Shown in pieces: positions 1 through 9,182 of a DNA stretch of 64,000 nt. Made by a program: the position numbers and the translations under genes. The DNA is from CAWIMX01 sp963792785 (GTDB lineage Bacteria > Acidobacteriota > Vicinamibacteria > Vicinamibacterales > CAVVIG01). A model generated the notes under the pieces. That model had not been told where the DNA came from, made no database searches, and saw nothing but the letters and a program-made list of their open reading frames with translations. The stretch covers positions 186,001 through 250,000 of the forward strand of contig CAWBXO010000001.1 in NCBI GenBank assembly GCA_963792785.1, read 5' to 3'. Each line of letters starts with the position of its first letter. Within the stretch, counting starts at the first letter, position 1.

Positions 1-451
1 ACGGCTCGCTGAGCGTGAACTTCACCGTGTAACGATCCACGGCTTCGATCGACTGCAGGAGCCGGAACGCGCCCTTGATGGGCGACACGAAATCCGGCGC
101 GAGCAGGCTCTCATAGGTGTGGACGACGTCGGCCGACGTCAGCTCGTGGCCGTCGTGGAACTTCACGCCCTGGCGGAGCGTGGCGATATACGTGGTCGGC
201 GTGGGGTTGTCGAGGCGCTCCGCCAGGAGCGGCACCACGCGCAGGTGGTCGTCGAACGTCATCAGCGACGAGAACACCAGCTGCCCGACCCGCTGCGCCA
301 CATCGTCCGTCGCGATGCGCGGGTCGAGGTTGTTCGGCCCGGACTGCACGCCGACGACGATGACGTTGGGGTTGTCGGTGGGGCGGTGCAGGCACGCGGG
401 CGCTGCGAGGAGGGTGATGGCGAGGAGGGCGGCGACGGGCCGCCGCGTCAT
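1..451 (-). CDS. Peptide/nickel ABC transporter substrate-binding lipoprotein (family 5), 3' end cut off
   Basis: The 150 visible residues are the N-terminus of a family 5 (DppA/OppA-like) solute-binding protein, which would capture oligopeptides outside the inner membrane for an ABC importer. It begins with a hydrophobic signal ending in APAC, a plausible lipobox with Cys20. Family motifs follow: GVQSGPNNLDPR, a segment on 'switching on' the site (LVFSSLMTFDDHLRVVPLLA), then LRQGVKFHDGHELTSADVV, the characteristic SBP_bac_5 signature. The start ATG (449-451) overlaps the mutS stop as ATGA, so the two genes are likely co-transcribed. The rest lies beyond the window edge, so transporter partners cannot be seen. 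Substrate is inferred from family only. Confidence 0.85.
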   Translation of the reverse strand, partial: MTRRPVAALLAITLLAAPACLHRPTDNPNVIVVGVQSGPNNLDPRIATDDVAQRVGQLVFSSLMTFDDHLRVVPLLAERLDNPTPTTYIATLRQGVKFHDGHELTSADVVHTYESLLAPDFVSPIKGAFRLLQSIEAVDRYTVKFTLSEP

Positions 452-3108
452 TCCTCCGCCTCTTTCTTGAGCTCCGCCAGCTTGGTCAGCGCCTCGAGGG
501 GGGTCATCTGCTCGACGTCGAGCGCCGCCAGCTTGCCGCGCAGCGGATCCGCCATCGGCGCCGGCGCCTGGAACAGCGCGAGCTGCCGCTGCGGGTCGGC
601 GGGCGTGCCGCTGATCGACGGCCGGCCGCCGCGGGTCAGCTCGTCGCGCTCGAGCGCCGACAGGATCGCGCGCGCGCGGTCGATGACCTGGCGGGGGAGG
701 CCCGCGAGGCGCGCGACCTGGATGCCGTAGCTGCGATCCGATCGGCCCGGCACGATCTTGCGAAGGAAGATGATGTCGTCCTTGTACTCGCGCGCGGCGA
801 CGTGGAAGTTCACCACGCCGGGTGTGGCGTCGGCGAGGTCGGTCAGCTCGTGGTAGTGCGTGGCGAAGAGCGTCTTCGGCCGCATCTTCGGGTTCGTGGC
901 GAGGTATTCCGCCACGGCCCACGCGATGCTCAGGCCGTCGAACGTGGCCGTGCCGCGGCCGATCTCGTCAAGGACGACGAGGCTCCTGGACGAGGCCGTG
1001 TGCAGGATGTTCGCCGTCTCCTGCATCTCGACCATGAACGTCGAGTGGCCGCGCGCGATGTTATCGGAGGCGCCGACGCGCGCGAAGATGCGGTCGACGA
1101 GCGCCACCTTGGCCTCGCGCGCCGGCACGAACGAGCCGGCCTGCGCCATGACCGCGACGAGCGCCGTCTGGCGCAGGTACGTGGACTTGCCGCCCATGTT
1201 CGGGCCGGTGAGGATCACGAGCTGGTTCGCCGTGCCGTCGAGCGTGATGTCGTTCGGCACGAACGGATCCGCGCCGGTGCGGTGCTCGACCACGGGATGC
1301 CGCGCGTCCAGCACCACCATCTCGTCCTCGTCGTGGACGTGCGGCTTGGTGTAGTTGTGCACGGCGGCGGCTTCGGCGAAGCCGGAGAGGACGTCGAGGG
1401 CCGCCAGCGCCCGCGCGGTCGCCTGGATCGCCGGCGCTTCGGACGCCACCGCGCCGAGCAGGTCGGCGAAGAGCTCCAGCTCGCGCTCCAGGATGCGCTC
1501 GTCGGCGCCGAGCACGCGATCCTCGTGCTCCTTGAGGGCCGGCGTGATGTAACGCTCGCCGCCGGCGATGGTCTGCTTGCGGTGGTAGTCGGGCGGGACG
1601 TTGTGGAGGTTCGACTTGCTGACCTCGATGTAGTAGCCGAAGACGCGGTTGTAGCGGACCTTGAGCGAGTTGATCCCGGTGCGGGCCCGCTCGCGCTCTT
1701 CCATCTCCGCAATCACCTGCTTGCCCGAGCGGCTGATCTTCTTCAGGTCGTCGAGCGCGGGGTCCACGCCGTCGCGCGTGAAGCCGCCCTCGCGCGCGAG
1801 CGCGGGCGGGTCGTCCAGCAGGGTCTCGTCGATGCGCGAGCGCAGCGCGCCGAGATCGTCCAGCTCCGCGACCAGGGACCGCACGAGCGGCGCCTGCAGG
1901 TCGCCGAGGACCGTGCGGATGCGCGGGACCGAGGCGAGGGAGAGCTTCAGGCCGACCAGATCGCGCGGCCCGGCGGTGCCGAGGGCCGCGCGGGCCACGA
2001 GGCGCTCGAGGTCCTGCACGGCCTTTAACGACTCGCGGAACTTGCCGCGCGTGGTGGTGTTGAAGGCGAGTTCCTCGACGGCGTCGAGCCGGTCGCGGAT
2101 CGGCTCGATCGCGACGAGCGGGCGCAGCAGCCACGCGCGCAGCAGGCGGCTGCCGACCGACGTCATCGTGTGATCCAGCTCGTCGAGGAGTGAGCCGTCG
2201 CGCCCGCCCTCGGCGCCTTCGAGGATCTCGAGGTGTTTGAGGGTGGTCGGGTCGATGATGAGCGCGTCGGACTGCTGGCGGAGGGTCACCGCCCGAACGT
2301 GCGCGAGGTCGGCCTTCTGGGTTGACCGCAGGTACTGCACGAGCGCGCCGGCCGCCGCGATGGCCGCGGTCCGGCCCTCCAGGCCGAAGCCCTCGAGGCC
2401 CTTCACGCGAAGCTGCTCGATGAGCGCGCGCCGGGCGGTTTCGGGCTCGAACGTCCAGGCCGGCACGGCGGTGGCGGGGATGCCGGAGGCGCCGACGATC
2501 GCGACGATCGGATCGGCCGGGGCGCCGGGGTCACGTTCGGAGACGACGAGTTCCCGCGGCCGGAGCACGGCCAGTTCGTCGGCCAGCGCGGCCCGGCCGT
2601 CGGCGCCCAGATATTCGGCGGCCGAGAACTCGCCGGTCGAGAGATCGACCAGCGCCACGCCGGTGGCCTCGTGGCGTCCGCCGGTCGAGGCGACGGCCAT
2701 GAGAAACGCGGGCTCGCGCGCGTCGAGCACGTTCGCGTCGGTCAGGGTCCCGGGCGAGACGACGCGGACGACCTCGCGTTTCACGAGGCCCTTGGCCTTC
2801 TTCGGGTCCTCGACCTGGTCGCAGATGGCGACGCGGTAGCCCTTCTTCACGAGGCGCGCGATGTAGCCGTCCACGGCATGGAAGGGCACGCCGCACATCG
2901 GGATGCCGCCGCCGCTCGCGTCCTTCGACCGCGAGGTCAGCGTCAGGTCCAGCGCCCGCGCCGCCACGAGCGCGTCCTCGTAGAACGTCTCGTAGAAGTC
3001 GCCCATGCGGAAGAAGACGATCGCGTCGCGGTGCTGCGCCTTGGCGTCCAGATACTGGCGCATGGCGGGCGTGGCGGTCGCGGCGTTCGGAGAGGAAGAC
3101 GGAGGCAT
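448..3108 (-). CDS. mutS: DNA mismatch repair protein MutS
   Basis: MutS recognises base mismatches and small loops after replication and recruits MutL. The protein has 886 residues, the normal bacterial MutS1 length. The mismatch-wedging Phe-Tyr-Glu lies in GDFYETF (Phe38, Glu40). The connector, core and clamp domains follow, and the C-terminal ABC-type ATPase has Walker A GPNMGGKST at about residues 632-640, then the STFMVEM and DEIGRGTATFDG motifs. The start ATG faces tsaB across a 41-bp divergent gap that holds an AT-richer stretch (GATATTCTAG) which could serve promoters both ways. Its stop overlaps the next gene by ATGA. No defect is visible. Confidence 0.97.
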   Translation of the reverse strand: MPPSSSPNAATATPAMRQYLDAKAQHRDAIVFFRMGDFYETFYEDALVAARALDLTLTSRSKDASGGGIPMCGVPFHAVDGYIARLVKKGYRVAICDQVEDPKKAKGLVKREVVRVVSPGTLTDANVLDAREPAFLMAVASTGGRHEATGVALVDLSTGEFSAAEYLGADGRAALADELAVLRPRELVVSERDPGAPADPIVAIVGASGIPATAVPAWTFEPETARRALIEQLRVKGLEGFGLEGRTAAIAAAGALVQYLRSTQKADLAHVRAVTLRQQSDALIIDPTTLKHLEILEGAEGGRDGSLLDELDHTMTSVGSRLLRAWLLRPLVAIEPIRDRLDAVEELAFNTTTRGKFRESLKAVQDLERLVARAALGTAGPRDLVGLKLSLASVPRIRTVLGDLQAPLVRSLVAELDDLGALRSRIDETLLDDPPALAREGGFTRDGVDPALDDLKKISRSGKQVIAEMEERERARTGINSLKVRYNRVFGYYIEVSKSNLHNVPPDYHRKQTIAGGERYITPALKEHEDRVLGADERILERELELFADLLGAVASEAPAIQATARALAALDVLSGFAEAAAVHNYTKPHVHDEDEMVVLDARHPVVEHRTGADPFVPNDITLDGTANQLVILTGPNMGGKSTYLRQTALVAVMAQAGSFVPAREAKVALVDRIFARVGASDNIARGHSTFMVEMQETANILHTASSRSLVVLDEIGRGTATFDGLSIAWAVAEYLATNPKMRPKTLFATHYHELTDLADATPGVVNFHVAAREYKDDIIFLRKIVPGRSDRSYGIQVARLAGLPRQVIDRARAILSALERDELTRGGRPSISGTPADPQRQLALFQAPAPMADPLRGKLAALDVEQMTPLEALTKLAELKKEAEE

Positions 3109-3149
3109 GGGCTGAAAGATCGGCAGCGTCTCCGGATATTCTAGTGTAG

Positions 3150-3878
3150 ATGCCGACGCTCGCCCTCGACACGACGACCCGCGCGGGAAGCGCCGCGCTG
3201 GTGGCCGACGGACGCGTCGCGGCCGAGCGCCAGGGCGACGCCTCGCGCTCGCACGGCCAGCGCCTCCCGGGCGAGCTGACCGTGCTCGCCGAGGCGTGCG
3301 GTGTGCCGATGGACGCCGTCGATCTCTACGCCGTCGCCGCGGGCCCGGGCTCCTTCACCGGCCTGCGCATCGGCATCGCGACGGTGCAGGGCCTCGCGTT
3401 CGTGGCCGGCCGGCCGATTGTCGCCGTCTCGGCGCTCGATGCGCTCGCGCATGCAGTGTCGGCCTCGCTGCAGCCCGGCACGATCGTCGGCGCCTGGATG
3501 GACGCGCAGCGCGGCGATGTGTTCTCGGCGCTCTACCGTGTGGCTGAGGCCGAGCCGTTCACACCCGAGCGCCTCGTCGTGCTCGAAGAGGCCGCCGTCG
3601 GCGCGCCCGGAGACACCGCCGCGCGCTGGCGGGCCAGGACGAGCGAACCGCCGTCGGTCGTGACGGGCGACGGCGCCGTGCGCTACCGCGACGCGTTCGC
3701 TGAAGCGGCGGACGTCCGGATCGTCGAGCCGCCGCTGCTCGCCGGCGCGATCGGCCTGCTGGCCGGCGTGCTCGCCGGCCGAGGCGCCGCCGTCGCCCCC
3801 TTCGCCGTGCACCCGCTCTACGTCCGACGCCCGGACGTGGTCGTGGCGCGCGAGCAAGGACCAGGGACCAGGGATTAG
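3150..3878 (+). CDS. tsaB: tRNA threonylcarbamoyladenosine biosynthesis protein TsaB
   Basis: TsaB is the scaffold partner of TsaD and TsaE in making t6A37 on ANN-decoding tRNAs. The 242-residue protein begins LALDTTTRAGSAAL, the ASKHA-fold first strand, and contains AAGPGSFTGLRIG, the TsaB signature, at about residues 65-77. The gene diverges from mutS and is followed after 23 bases by rimI, a common tsaB-rimI pairing. The last codons (GPGTRD) are encoded by a short CCAGGGA/TTAGGGA repeat that continues past the stop, so the true C-terminus has probably been altered by that repeat. Identification is firm; the natural end of the protein is less so. Confidence 0.93.
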   Translation: MPTLALDTTTRAGSAALVADGRVAAERQGDASRSHGQRLPGELTVLAEACGVPMDAVDLYAVAAGPGSFTGLRIGIATVQGLAFVAGRPIVAVSALDALAHAVSASLQPGTIVGAWMDAQRGDVFSALYRVAEAEPFTPERLVVLEEAAVGAPGDTAARWRARTSEPPSVVTGDGAVRYRDAFAEAADVRIVEPPLLAGAIGLLAGVLAGRGAAVAPFAVHPLYVRRPDVVVAREQGPGTRD

Positions 3879-3892
3879 GGGTTAGGGATTAG
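3857..3892. repeat. 7-bp degenerate tandem repeat (CCAGGGA/TTAGGGA)
   Basis: Five imperfect copies of a seven-base word run from inside the tsaB C-terminal codons into the tsaB-rimI gap. The words CCAGGGA and TTAGGGA alternate. This is one of several short-word arrays at gene junctions in this window. Confidence 0.6.
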
Positions 3893-3901
3893 AAAGTCAG
3901 C

Positions 3902-4363
3902 GTGACACCCTGGCACATCGAACGCGTCGAGTCGGTCGAGCAGCTCGATGAGCTGATCGCGATTGAGCACGCGTCGTTCACGAACCCGTGGACGCGCGAG
4001 ATGTATCTCGCCGAGCTGCAGCACGAGATCTCGTCGTGCTATTTGGCGCGGGCGCCCGGGGGCGACGCGGTCGGGTTCTGCTCGTTCTGGCTCGTGCTCG
4101 ACGAACTGCACATCAACAACCTCGCGGTGCTGGAACAGATGCGCCGGCAGGGCATCGCCACGGCGATCCTGGCGCGGGTGCTGGCCGATGCGGTGGCGCG
4201 CGGGGCGGCGCGCGCCACGCTCGAGGTGCGCCGCTCCAACGCCGAGGCGCAGGCGCTCTACCTGCGGTTCGGTTTCACGGTGGCGAGCGTGCGGAAGGGC
4301 TACTATTCCCATCCCGTCGAGGACGCGCTGGTGCTGTGGAACGACGCGCTCAGGCCCGCATAA
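3902..4363 (+). CDS. rimI: Ribosomal-protein-alanine N-acetyltransferase RimI
   Basis: A 153-residue GNAT-fold acetyltransferase, by family the enzyme that acetylates the N-terminal alanine of ribosomal protein S18. GNAT motif A is seen as QMRRQGIATAIL (acetyl-CoA pyrophosphate loop) and motif B as EVRRSNAEAQALYLRFGF, the RimI-typical segment. HINNLAVLEQMRR and the final GYY at about residues 137-139 also fit RimI. It starts with GTG at 3902, just after tsaB. Other GNAT substrates cannot be excluded, but the tsaB neighbour and the motif spacing favour RimI. Confidence 0.88.
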   Translation: MTPWHIERVESVEQLDELIAIEHASFTNPWTREMYLAELQHEISSCYLARAPGGDAVGFCSFWLVLDELHINNLAVLEQMRRQGIATAILARVLADAVARGAARATLEVRRSNAEAQALYLRFGFTVASVRKGYYSHPVEDALVLWNDALRPA

Positions 4364-4449
4364 GCTTGCGCGGGCTGGGGCCTTGTGGTACGGTCGGCTT
4401 ACACGGCGACCTGAATTCTCATGAGTCCCGCGTTCAGGGAGGGGGGAGC

Positions 4450-4692
4450 ATGAACGAGCAGTCGCAGGAACCCATCGAAGGGCAGCTGCGAGGCGACGAG
4501 GGCATCACCACACTCGCCGCCGAACACCACCAGCTGGACGATCGCCTCCACGAACTCACCGTCAAGTCTTACCTCTCGGAACCCGAACAAGTCGAGGAAG
4601 TCACTCTGAAGAAGCGGAAGCTCCAGATCAAAGATCGCATGGAGCGCCTCCGTCGTCGCTCGCGGGGCTCCGCCCAAGCGATGTCGTCGTAG
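4450..4692 (+). CDS. DUF465 (YdcH-like) small coiled-coil protein
   Basis: An 80-residue charged helical protein. The core (LAAEHHQLDDRLHELT, then VEEVTLKKRKLQIKDRMERL) matches the DUF465/YdcH pattern: a His-x-x-Leu-Asp helix, then a Leu-Lys-Lys-x-Lys-Leu-x-x-Lys-Asp helix. Function in this family is not established. A strong purine-rich ribosome binding site (GGGAGGGGGGAG) lies directly before the ATG at 4450 and decides the start. It sits three bases before psd, so it is probably read into the phospholipid genes. Confidence 0.82.
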   Translation: MNEQSQEPIEGQLRGDEGITTLAAEHHQLDDRLHELTVKSYLSEPEQVEEVTLKKRKLQIKDRMERLRRRSRGSAQAMSS

Positions 4693-4695
4693 CCG

Positions 4696-5325
4696 TTGCG
4701 AATCGACGCCGCGGGATTTCCCTTCATTATCGGCGCCCTCGTCGTGGCCGCGCTCGCTGGCGTGGCGACGACGTGGGCGGCCGTGCCGTTCCTGCTGCTC
4801 GCCGCCTTCTTCGTCTTCTTCTTCCGCGACCCGTCGCGCACGCCGCCCGCGCGCGCCGAGGGCGACGCCGTGGTGCTGTCGCCGGCCGACGGCCGCGTGA
4901 TGGTGGCGGGCGCGGCGGAGGCCGCCGCGCCGCCCGGCGCGTGGCAGCAGGTCAGCATCTTCCTCTCGCCGATGAACGTGCACGTGAACCGCATGCCCGC
5001 GTCGGGCCGGGTCGGTCGCGTCACCTACACGCCCGGGCGCTTCCTGCCCGCGTACCGCCCCGACGCGTCCACGGTCAACGAGCGCAGCGAGGTGTGGATC
5101 GACCATGGCGGGCAGACGATCGTGGCGCGCCAGATCGTCGGCGTGCTGGCGCGGCGCGTGGTCTGCCGGGCGAAGGAAGGCGACGAGGTGCGCGCCGGCG
5201 ACCGCTTCGGGATCATGAAGTTCGGGTCGCGGATGGACGTGTTCCTGCCGCCGTCGGCGCGCATCGTTGTGCAGGTCGGGGCAGTGGTGCGCGGCGGGGA
5301 AACCGTGATCGCGGTGCTACACTGA
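4696..5325 (+). CDS. psd: Phosphatidylserine decarboxylase proenzyme
   Basis: It decarboxylates phosphatidylserine to phosphatidylethanolamine at the inner membrane. The 209-residue form is the short, proteobacterial/archaeal-like type. Two hydrophobic stretches (about residues 4-45) end in FFFRDPSRTPP, the family entry motif. VLSPADGRV and the MNVHVNRMPASGRV block follow. The self-cleavage site that creates the pyruvoyl group is Gly177-Ser178 within KFGSRMD. Start is a TTG at 4696; no better codon fits. It lies just ahead of pssA, which supplies its substrate, so the two enzymes together make PE. Confidence 0.95.
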   Translation: MRIDAAGFPFIIGALVVAALAGVATTWAAVPFLLLAAFFVFFFRDPSRTPPARAEGDAVVLSPADGRVMVAGAAEAAAPPGAWQQVSIFLSPMNVHVNRMPASGRVGRVTYTPGRFLPAYRPDASTVNERSEVWIDHGGQTIVARQIVGVLARRVVCRAKEGDEVRAGDRFGIMKFGSRMDVFLPPSARIVVQVGAVVRGGETVIAVLH

Positions 5326-5350
5326 CCGTCGGGTCCGCCGGACCCGCCTC

Positions 5351-6142
5351 ATGATCCCAGACTCGCAACCGGAACGTCGGTCGAGATTTCTGCGGCGCGC
5401 GAACAGCCGCCCACGGCCGCGCTTCAGCCGCGGCGTCTACCTGCTGCCGAGCCTGTTCACCCTCGGCAACATGTTCTGCGGCTACGCGTGCATTGTGTAC
5501 GCGATGCGCGGCGAGTTCGAGACGGCCGCGCCCTTCATCGGCGTCGCGATCGTCCTCGACATGCTCGACGGCCGGATCGCGCGCCTGACCGGCACGGCGA
5601 GCGAGTTCGGCCTGCAGTTCGATTCGCTCGCCGACGTGATCTCGTTCGGCATCGCGCCCGCCATTCTCTGCTTCGACTGGGGCCTGGCGCCGCTCGGGCG
5701 CCTCGGCTGGGCCGCGGGCTTCCTGTTCCTGACGGCCGCGGCGATGCGCCTCGCGCGCTTCAACATCCAGAGCCAGGCCGCCACCGACAAGCGGTATTTC
5801 GTCGGCATGCCGAGTCCGGCCGCCGCCGGCGTGCCCGCGGCGACGGTCTACGCGTTTCCCGCCGGGCTGCACGATCAGTGGGGCGCGCTCCCGGCCCTGG
5901 CCATCGTCATCGTGCCGGCGATCCTGATGGTGAGCACGATCCGGTTCCGCAGCTTCAAGACGATCGACCTCCGGGTGCGGCGGCCGTACTCCGTGTTGAT
6001 CCTGATCGCGGCGGCGCTGATGCTCATCAACGCGCACCCGCGCTACGTGCTCGTCGCGGCCGCGTACACCTATCTCGCGTCCGCGTTCGTCGGTCTCGCC
6101 TGGACCCGGATGCACCGGCCCCGCGCCGCATCCGGCACGTAG
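5351..6142 (+). CDS. pssA: CDP-diacylglycerol-serine O-phosphatidyltransferase
   Basis: It makes phosphatidylserine from CDP-diacylglycerol and serine, the step before Psd. The 263-residue membrane protein has the CDP-alcohol phosphatidyltransferase signature, seen as D-x2-DG-x2-AR-x4-G-x-EF-G-x2-D-x3-D at about residues 72-97 (LDMLDGRIARLTGT, then EFGLQFDSLAD). LPSLFTLGNMFCGY at about residues 33-46 is typical of PssA. About seven further hydrophobic segments follow. It is 25 bases after psd on the same strand and ends in front of a hairpin pair shared with the convergent ADOP gene. Confidence 0.95.
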   Translation: MIPDSQPERRSRFLRRANSRPRPRFSRGVYLLPSLFTLGNMFCGYACIVYAMRGEFETAAPFIGVAIVLDMLDGRIARLTGTASEFGLQFDSLADVISFGIAPAILCFDWGLAPLGRLGWAAGFLFLTAAAMRLARFNIQSQAATDKRYFVGMPSPAAAGVPAATVYAFPAGLHDQWGALPALAIVIVPAILMVSTIRFRSFKTIDLRVRRPYSVLILIAAALMLINAHPRYVLVAAAYTYLASAFVGLAWTRMHRPRAASGT

Positions 6143-6198
6143 CGTTCGGCTTCAGCCGGACCGTCGCGTGTGGGATCCGGCTTCAGCCGGATTGTTCA
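6143..6198. terminator. Paired GGCTTCAGCC hairpins between convergent genes
   Basis: Two near-identical palindromes (CGGCTTCAGCCG at about 6149-6160, and a 7-bp stem ATCCGGC-TTCA-GCCGGAT at 6175-6192) fill the gap between pssA and the convergent permease. They could end transcription from both sides, though no T-run follows. They also look like a dispersed REP-type element. Confidence 0.5.
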
Positions 6199-8853
6199 TC
6201 ACTCCGCCCTCAGCGTCGTGGCGGGATTCGTGCGGCTGACACGCCATGCAGGCAGCCACGCAGCGGCCGTCCCCGTGGCGAGGAGCCCGGCCGCAACGGC
6301 CGCGAAGGTGAGCGGGTCGGTCGGCTCGACGGCGAACAGCAACGCCCCCATGGCCCGCGTCGCGACGACCGCGCCCGCGACGCCGAGCGCGAGCCCGCCC
6401 GCGACCGGCACGAGGCCCCGCGACACCACCTGCCACCGGATGTCCGCGGCGGACGCGCCAAGAGCCAGCCGAATCCCCATCTCACGCCGCCGCGCGCGCG
6501 CGACCTGCGCGATGACGCCGTACACACCGACGAGCGCGAGAACGAGCCCCACCGCGGCGAATGCCGCGAACAGCGTCATCAGGAACTGCTGGCGGCGCAC
6601 CGAGGCGGCGCGGACGTCGGTCATGGTCCGGATCGACGAGATCGCCAAATTGGGATCGATGCCGGCGATCGCCTGCCGGATGGGCGCGGCCAGCCTGGCC
6701 GGGTCACCGGCCGTTCGGGCCATGAGCACCATCGCCGAGCGCGGCGTCTGGGCAAACGGCGTGAAGAACTGGATGCGCGGCGCGGCATCCAGCGAGGTCT
6801 GGTGCACGTCGCCGACGACGCCGACGATGGTCATCCACATGTCGTCCGGCGACGGCGCCTTGCTGAAGACCACGCGCTGGCCGATCGGGTCCTCGCCGGG
6901 GAAGTATTCACGCGCGAGCGACTCGTTGATCAGCACGACCGGCGGGGCGTCGGCGGTGTCGCGGTCGGTGAAGCCACGCCCGCGCACGACGGGCACGCCC
7001 AGGGCCTCGAGATAGCCTGGCGTCGCCTCCATATGGGCGACCTCGGTGCCGTACGCGCCGGGTTCGCGTCCCGCGACCGAGAACTGGCTGGTCCAGCCGG
7101 TGCCTGCTCCGGTCAGCACGAGCGTGGAGGCGGCCCCGGCCGCCTCGACGCCTGGCAGCGCCGCGGCCGTGTCGACGAGGCCTCCCCAGAACGCCCGCTG
7201 GGCGTCGGGCGTTCCGTAGCGGGCGCCGCCGGCGTTCAGTTCGACTGCGAGGAGGCCGCTCGCGTCGAATCCGGGGTCCACGCGAACGAGCGCGGCGTAG
7301 CTCCGCACGAGGAGGCCGGCGCCGACCGTGAGCATCGCCGCGATCGCCACCTGGACCACGACGAGCGCGTGGCCCCATCGCCGCATTGAGCGGCCGGATC
7401 CACTCGTTGGCCCGCTCTCGCGCAGGGCCCCCGCCGGAGCGCGTGCGGCGCCCCAGACGGCCGGCGCGATTCCGAAGAGCAGCCCGCTCACGGTGGTGAT
7501 CGCGGCGACGTACGCGAGCACGCGCCAGTCCAGGGGCCGCGCCTCAATCGCCAGCCCGCTGGGCCGGAGCGCGACGAGCGCGCGCGCCCCCCACCAGCCG
7601 GCCGCGGCGCCGGCGGTCCCGCCAATCGCCGAGAGCACCAGGCTCTCGGTCAGGGCCTGCCGAACGAGGCGGCCGCGGCCGGCGCCGAGCGAGAGGCGCA
7701 GCGCGGCCTCGCGCTCGCGCCCCGACGCGCGAACCAGGAGCAGGTTGCCGACGTTCGCGCACGCGATGAGCAGGAGCAGGGCGACCGCCGCGAACAGGAG
7801 CGTGAGGGGCCGCTCGGTGTTGCGGACGAGGAACTCGTGGAGCGGCGTCAGCCCCGCGCCCATCACGCGATTCGTGTCCGGGTATTCGCGCTTGAGCCGC
7901 TCGACGACGGCCTGCAGCTGGGCGTTCGCGGCTTCCATGGTGACGCCCGGCACGAGCCGCGCGATCGGGCGCATCCAGTGCGCGCGGCGGAACGAGGTCT
8001 GGCCGCGCGCGGCGGGATCCCACCGGGACGGGATCCAGGCGTCCACGCCCGGCGACGGGAACTCGACGCCCGGCGGCATGACGCCGGCGACCTCGATCGG
8101 CGCGCCGTTGATCATGATCTGGCGTCCGGCGATCTGCGGATCGGCGCCAAAGACGTCGCGCCAGGCATGGTCGCTCAGCATCAGAGCCGGCGCCGCCGGC
8201 TGCCACGTCTCGTCGTCGCGGAAGTTGCGGCCCAGCGCCGGGCGGACGCCGAGCACGGAGAAGAAGTTGCCGGTCACGATCGCCGCCGAGAGCATCCGAG
8301 GCTCGCCCTGGCCGGTCAGCGTCGCGTCGTTCACGAAGTCCGAGTACGCGCCGACGTCGCCGAACGCCGCGACCTGCTCCCGCCAGTCGAGCATGTTCGC
8401 CGGCGCGGCGACGTTTTGATACCAGTGATATTCCGGATTCTCTTCCCAGAGCATCGCGAGGCGGTCTGGGGAAGGGAAGGGAAGCGGTCGCAGCAGCACC
8501 GCATCGACGGCCGAGAAGATCGCCGTGTTGGCGCCGATGCCGAGCGTGAGCGTCAGGATCGCCGTCGAGGCGAGGACGGGGTTGCGCGCCAGCGCGCGCA
8601 CGGCGTGGCGGGCGTCGCGGGCGGCGTCCTCGAGCCAGCGAAAGCCCCACCCATCATGGTGGACTTCCCTGGTCGACGCCACGCCGCCGAAGGCGACGAG
8701 CGCCCGCCGCCGCGCTTCGTCCCGCGACAGCCCCGTGCCGACGAGCCGCTCCGTCTCGTGGTCGAGATGAAAGCGGATCTCGTCGTCCAGTTCGCGATCG
8801 ACCGAGCCACGATTGACCAGCGCGCGGAGGCGCAGCCGGAGGGCCTTGATCAT
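6199..8853 (-). CDS. ADOP-family ABC transporter permease (MacB/FtsX-like)
   Basis: An 884-residue duplicated permease. It opens with a cytosolic prefix (DRELDDEIRFHLDHETERLV, then GLSRDEARRRALVAFGG) typical of the acidobacterial duplicated orphan permeases. Next come a first FtsX unit with a MacB-type periplasmic domain (ARNPVLASTAILTLTLGIGAN) and a second unit ending in SRTNPATTLRAE. Hydrophobic stretches fall at about residues 90-115, 340-365, 390-415, 435-455, 490-515, and in three C-terminal segments. No ATPase is adjacent, as is usual for this family. Transported substrate is unknown. Its ATG overlaps the padR stop, so PadR probably controls it. Confidence 0.9.
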   Translation of the reverse strand: MIKALRLRLRALVNRGSVDRELDDEIRFHLDHETERLVGTGLSRDEARRRALVAFGGVASTREVHHDGWGFRWLEDAARDARHAVRALARNPVLASTAILTLTLGIGANTAIFSAVDAVLLRPLPFPSPDRLAMLWEENPEYHWYQNVAAPANMLDWREQVAAFGDVGAYSDFVNDATLTGQGEPRMLSAAIVTGNFFSVLGVRPALGRNFRDDETWQPAAPALMLSDHAWRDVFGADPQIAGRQIMINGAPIEVAGVMPPGVEFPSPGVDAWIPSRWDPAARGQTSFRRAHWMRPIARLVPGVTMEAANAQLQAVVERLKREYPDTNRVMGAGLTPLHEFLVRNTERPLTLLFAAVALLLLIACANVGNLLLVRASGREREAALRLSLGAGRGRLVRQALTESLVLSAIGGTAGAAAGWWGARALVALRPSGLAIEARPLDWRVLAYVAAITTVSGLLFGIAPAVWGAARAPAGALRESGPTSGSGRSMRRWGHALVVVQVAIAAMLTVGAGLLVRSYAALVRVDPGFDASGLLAVELNAGGARYGTPDAQRAFWGGLVDTAAALPGVEAAGAASTLVLTGAGTGWTSQFSVAGREPGAYGTEVAHMEATPGYLEALGVPVVRGRGFTDRDTADAPPVVLINESLAREYFPGEDPIGQRVVFSKAPSPDDMWMTIVGVVGDVHQTSLDAAPRIQFFTPFAQTPRSAMVLMARTAGDPARLAAPIRQAIAGIDPNLAISSIRTMTDVRAASVRRQQFLMTLFAAFAAVGLVLALVGVYGVIAQVARARRREMGIRLALGASAADIRWQVVSRGLVPVAGGLALGVAGAVVATRAMGALLFAVEPTDPLTFAAVAAGLLATGTAAAWLPAWRVSRTNPATTLRAE

Positions 8854-9182
8854 GACGCCCCCAGGATGTCCTCGACGGCCGCGACATAGCGCCGCCAGTT
8901 GTCGGTCTCGGCGCCCAGCGCCCGGCGGCCTTTCGGCGTCAGCCGGTAGTAGCGGGCGCGGCGGTTGTTCGCGGTCGTTTCCCAGGCGGCGTCGATCCAG
9001 GCCTTCAGCTCGAGGCGCTGGAGGGCGGGGTAGAGCGAGCCCTGGTTCACCTCGAGGACGCCGCGCGAAAACTGCTGGACGCGCTGGCTGATGCCCCAGC
9101 CGTGCATCGGCTCGAGGGCGAGCGTCTTGAGGACGAGCAGGTCGAGGGTGCCGCGCAGGACGTCGGACGGGGGCTGGGCCAT
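8850..9182 (-). CDS. PadR-family transcriptional regulator
   Basis: A 110-residue winged-helix repressor. The pattern GTLDLLVLKTLALEPMHGWGI, then VNQGSLYPALQRLE and RRARYYRLTPKGRRAL is the PadR fold in order: helix 1, recognition helix and wing. It lies immediately upstream of the ADOP permease with a 4-base ATGA overlap, a pairing seen repeatedly in Acidobacteriota. By family and position it most likely represses its own operon and responds to a small molecule. The ligand cannot be inferred. Confidence 0.92.
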   Translation of the reverse strand: MAQPPSDVLRGTLDLLVLKTLALEPMHGWGISQRVQQFSRGVLEVNQGSLYPALQRLELKAWIDAAWETTANNRRARYYRLTPKGRRALGAETDNWRRYVAAVEDILGAS

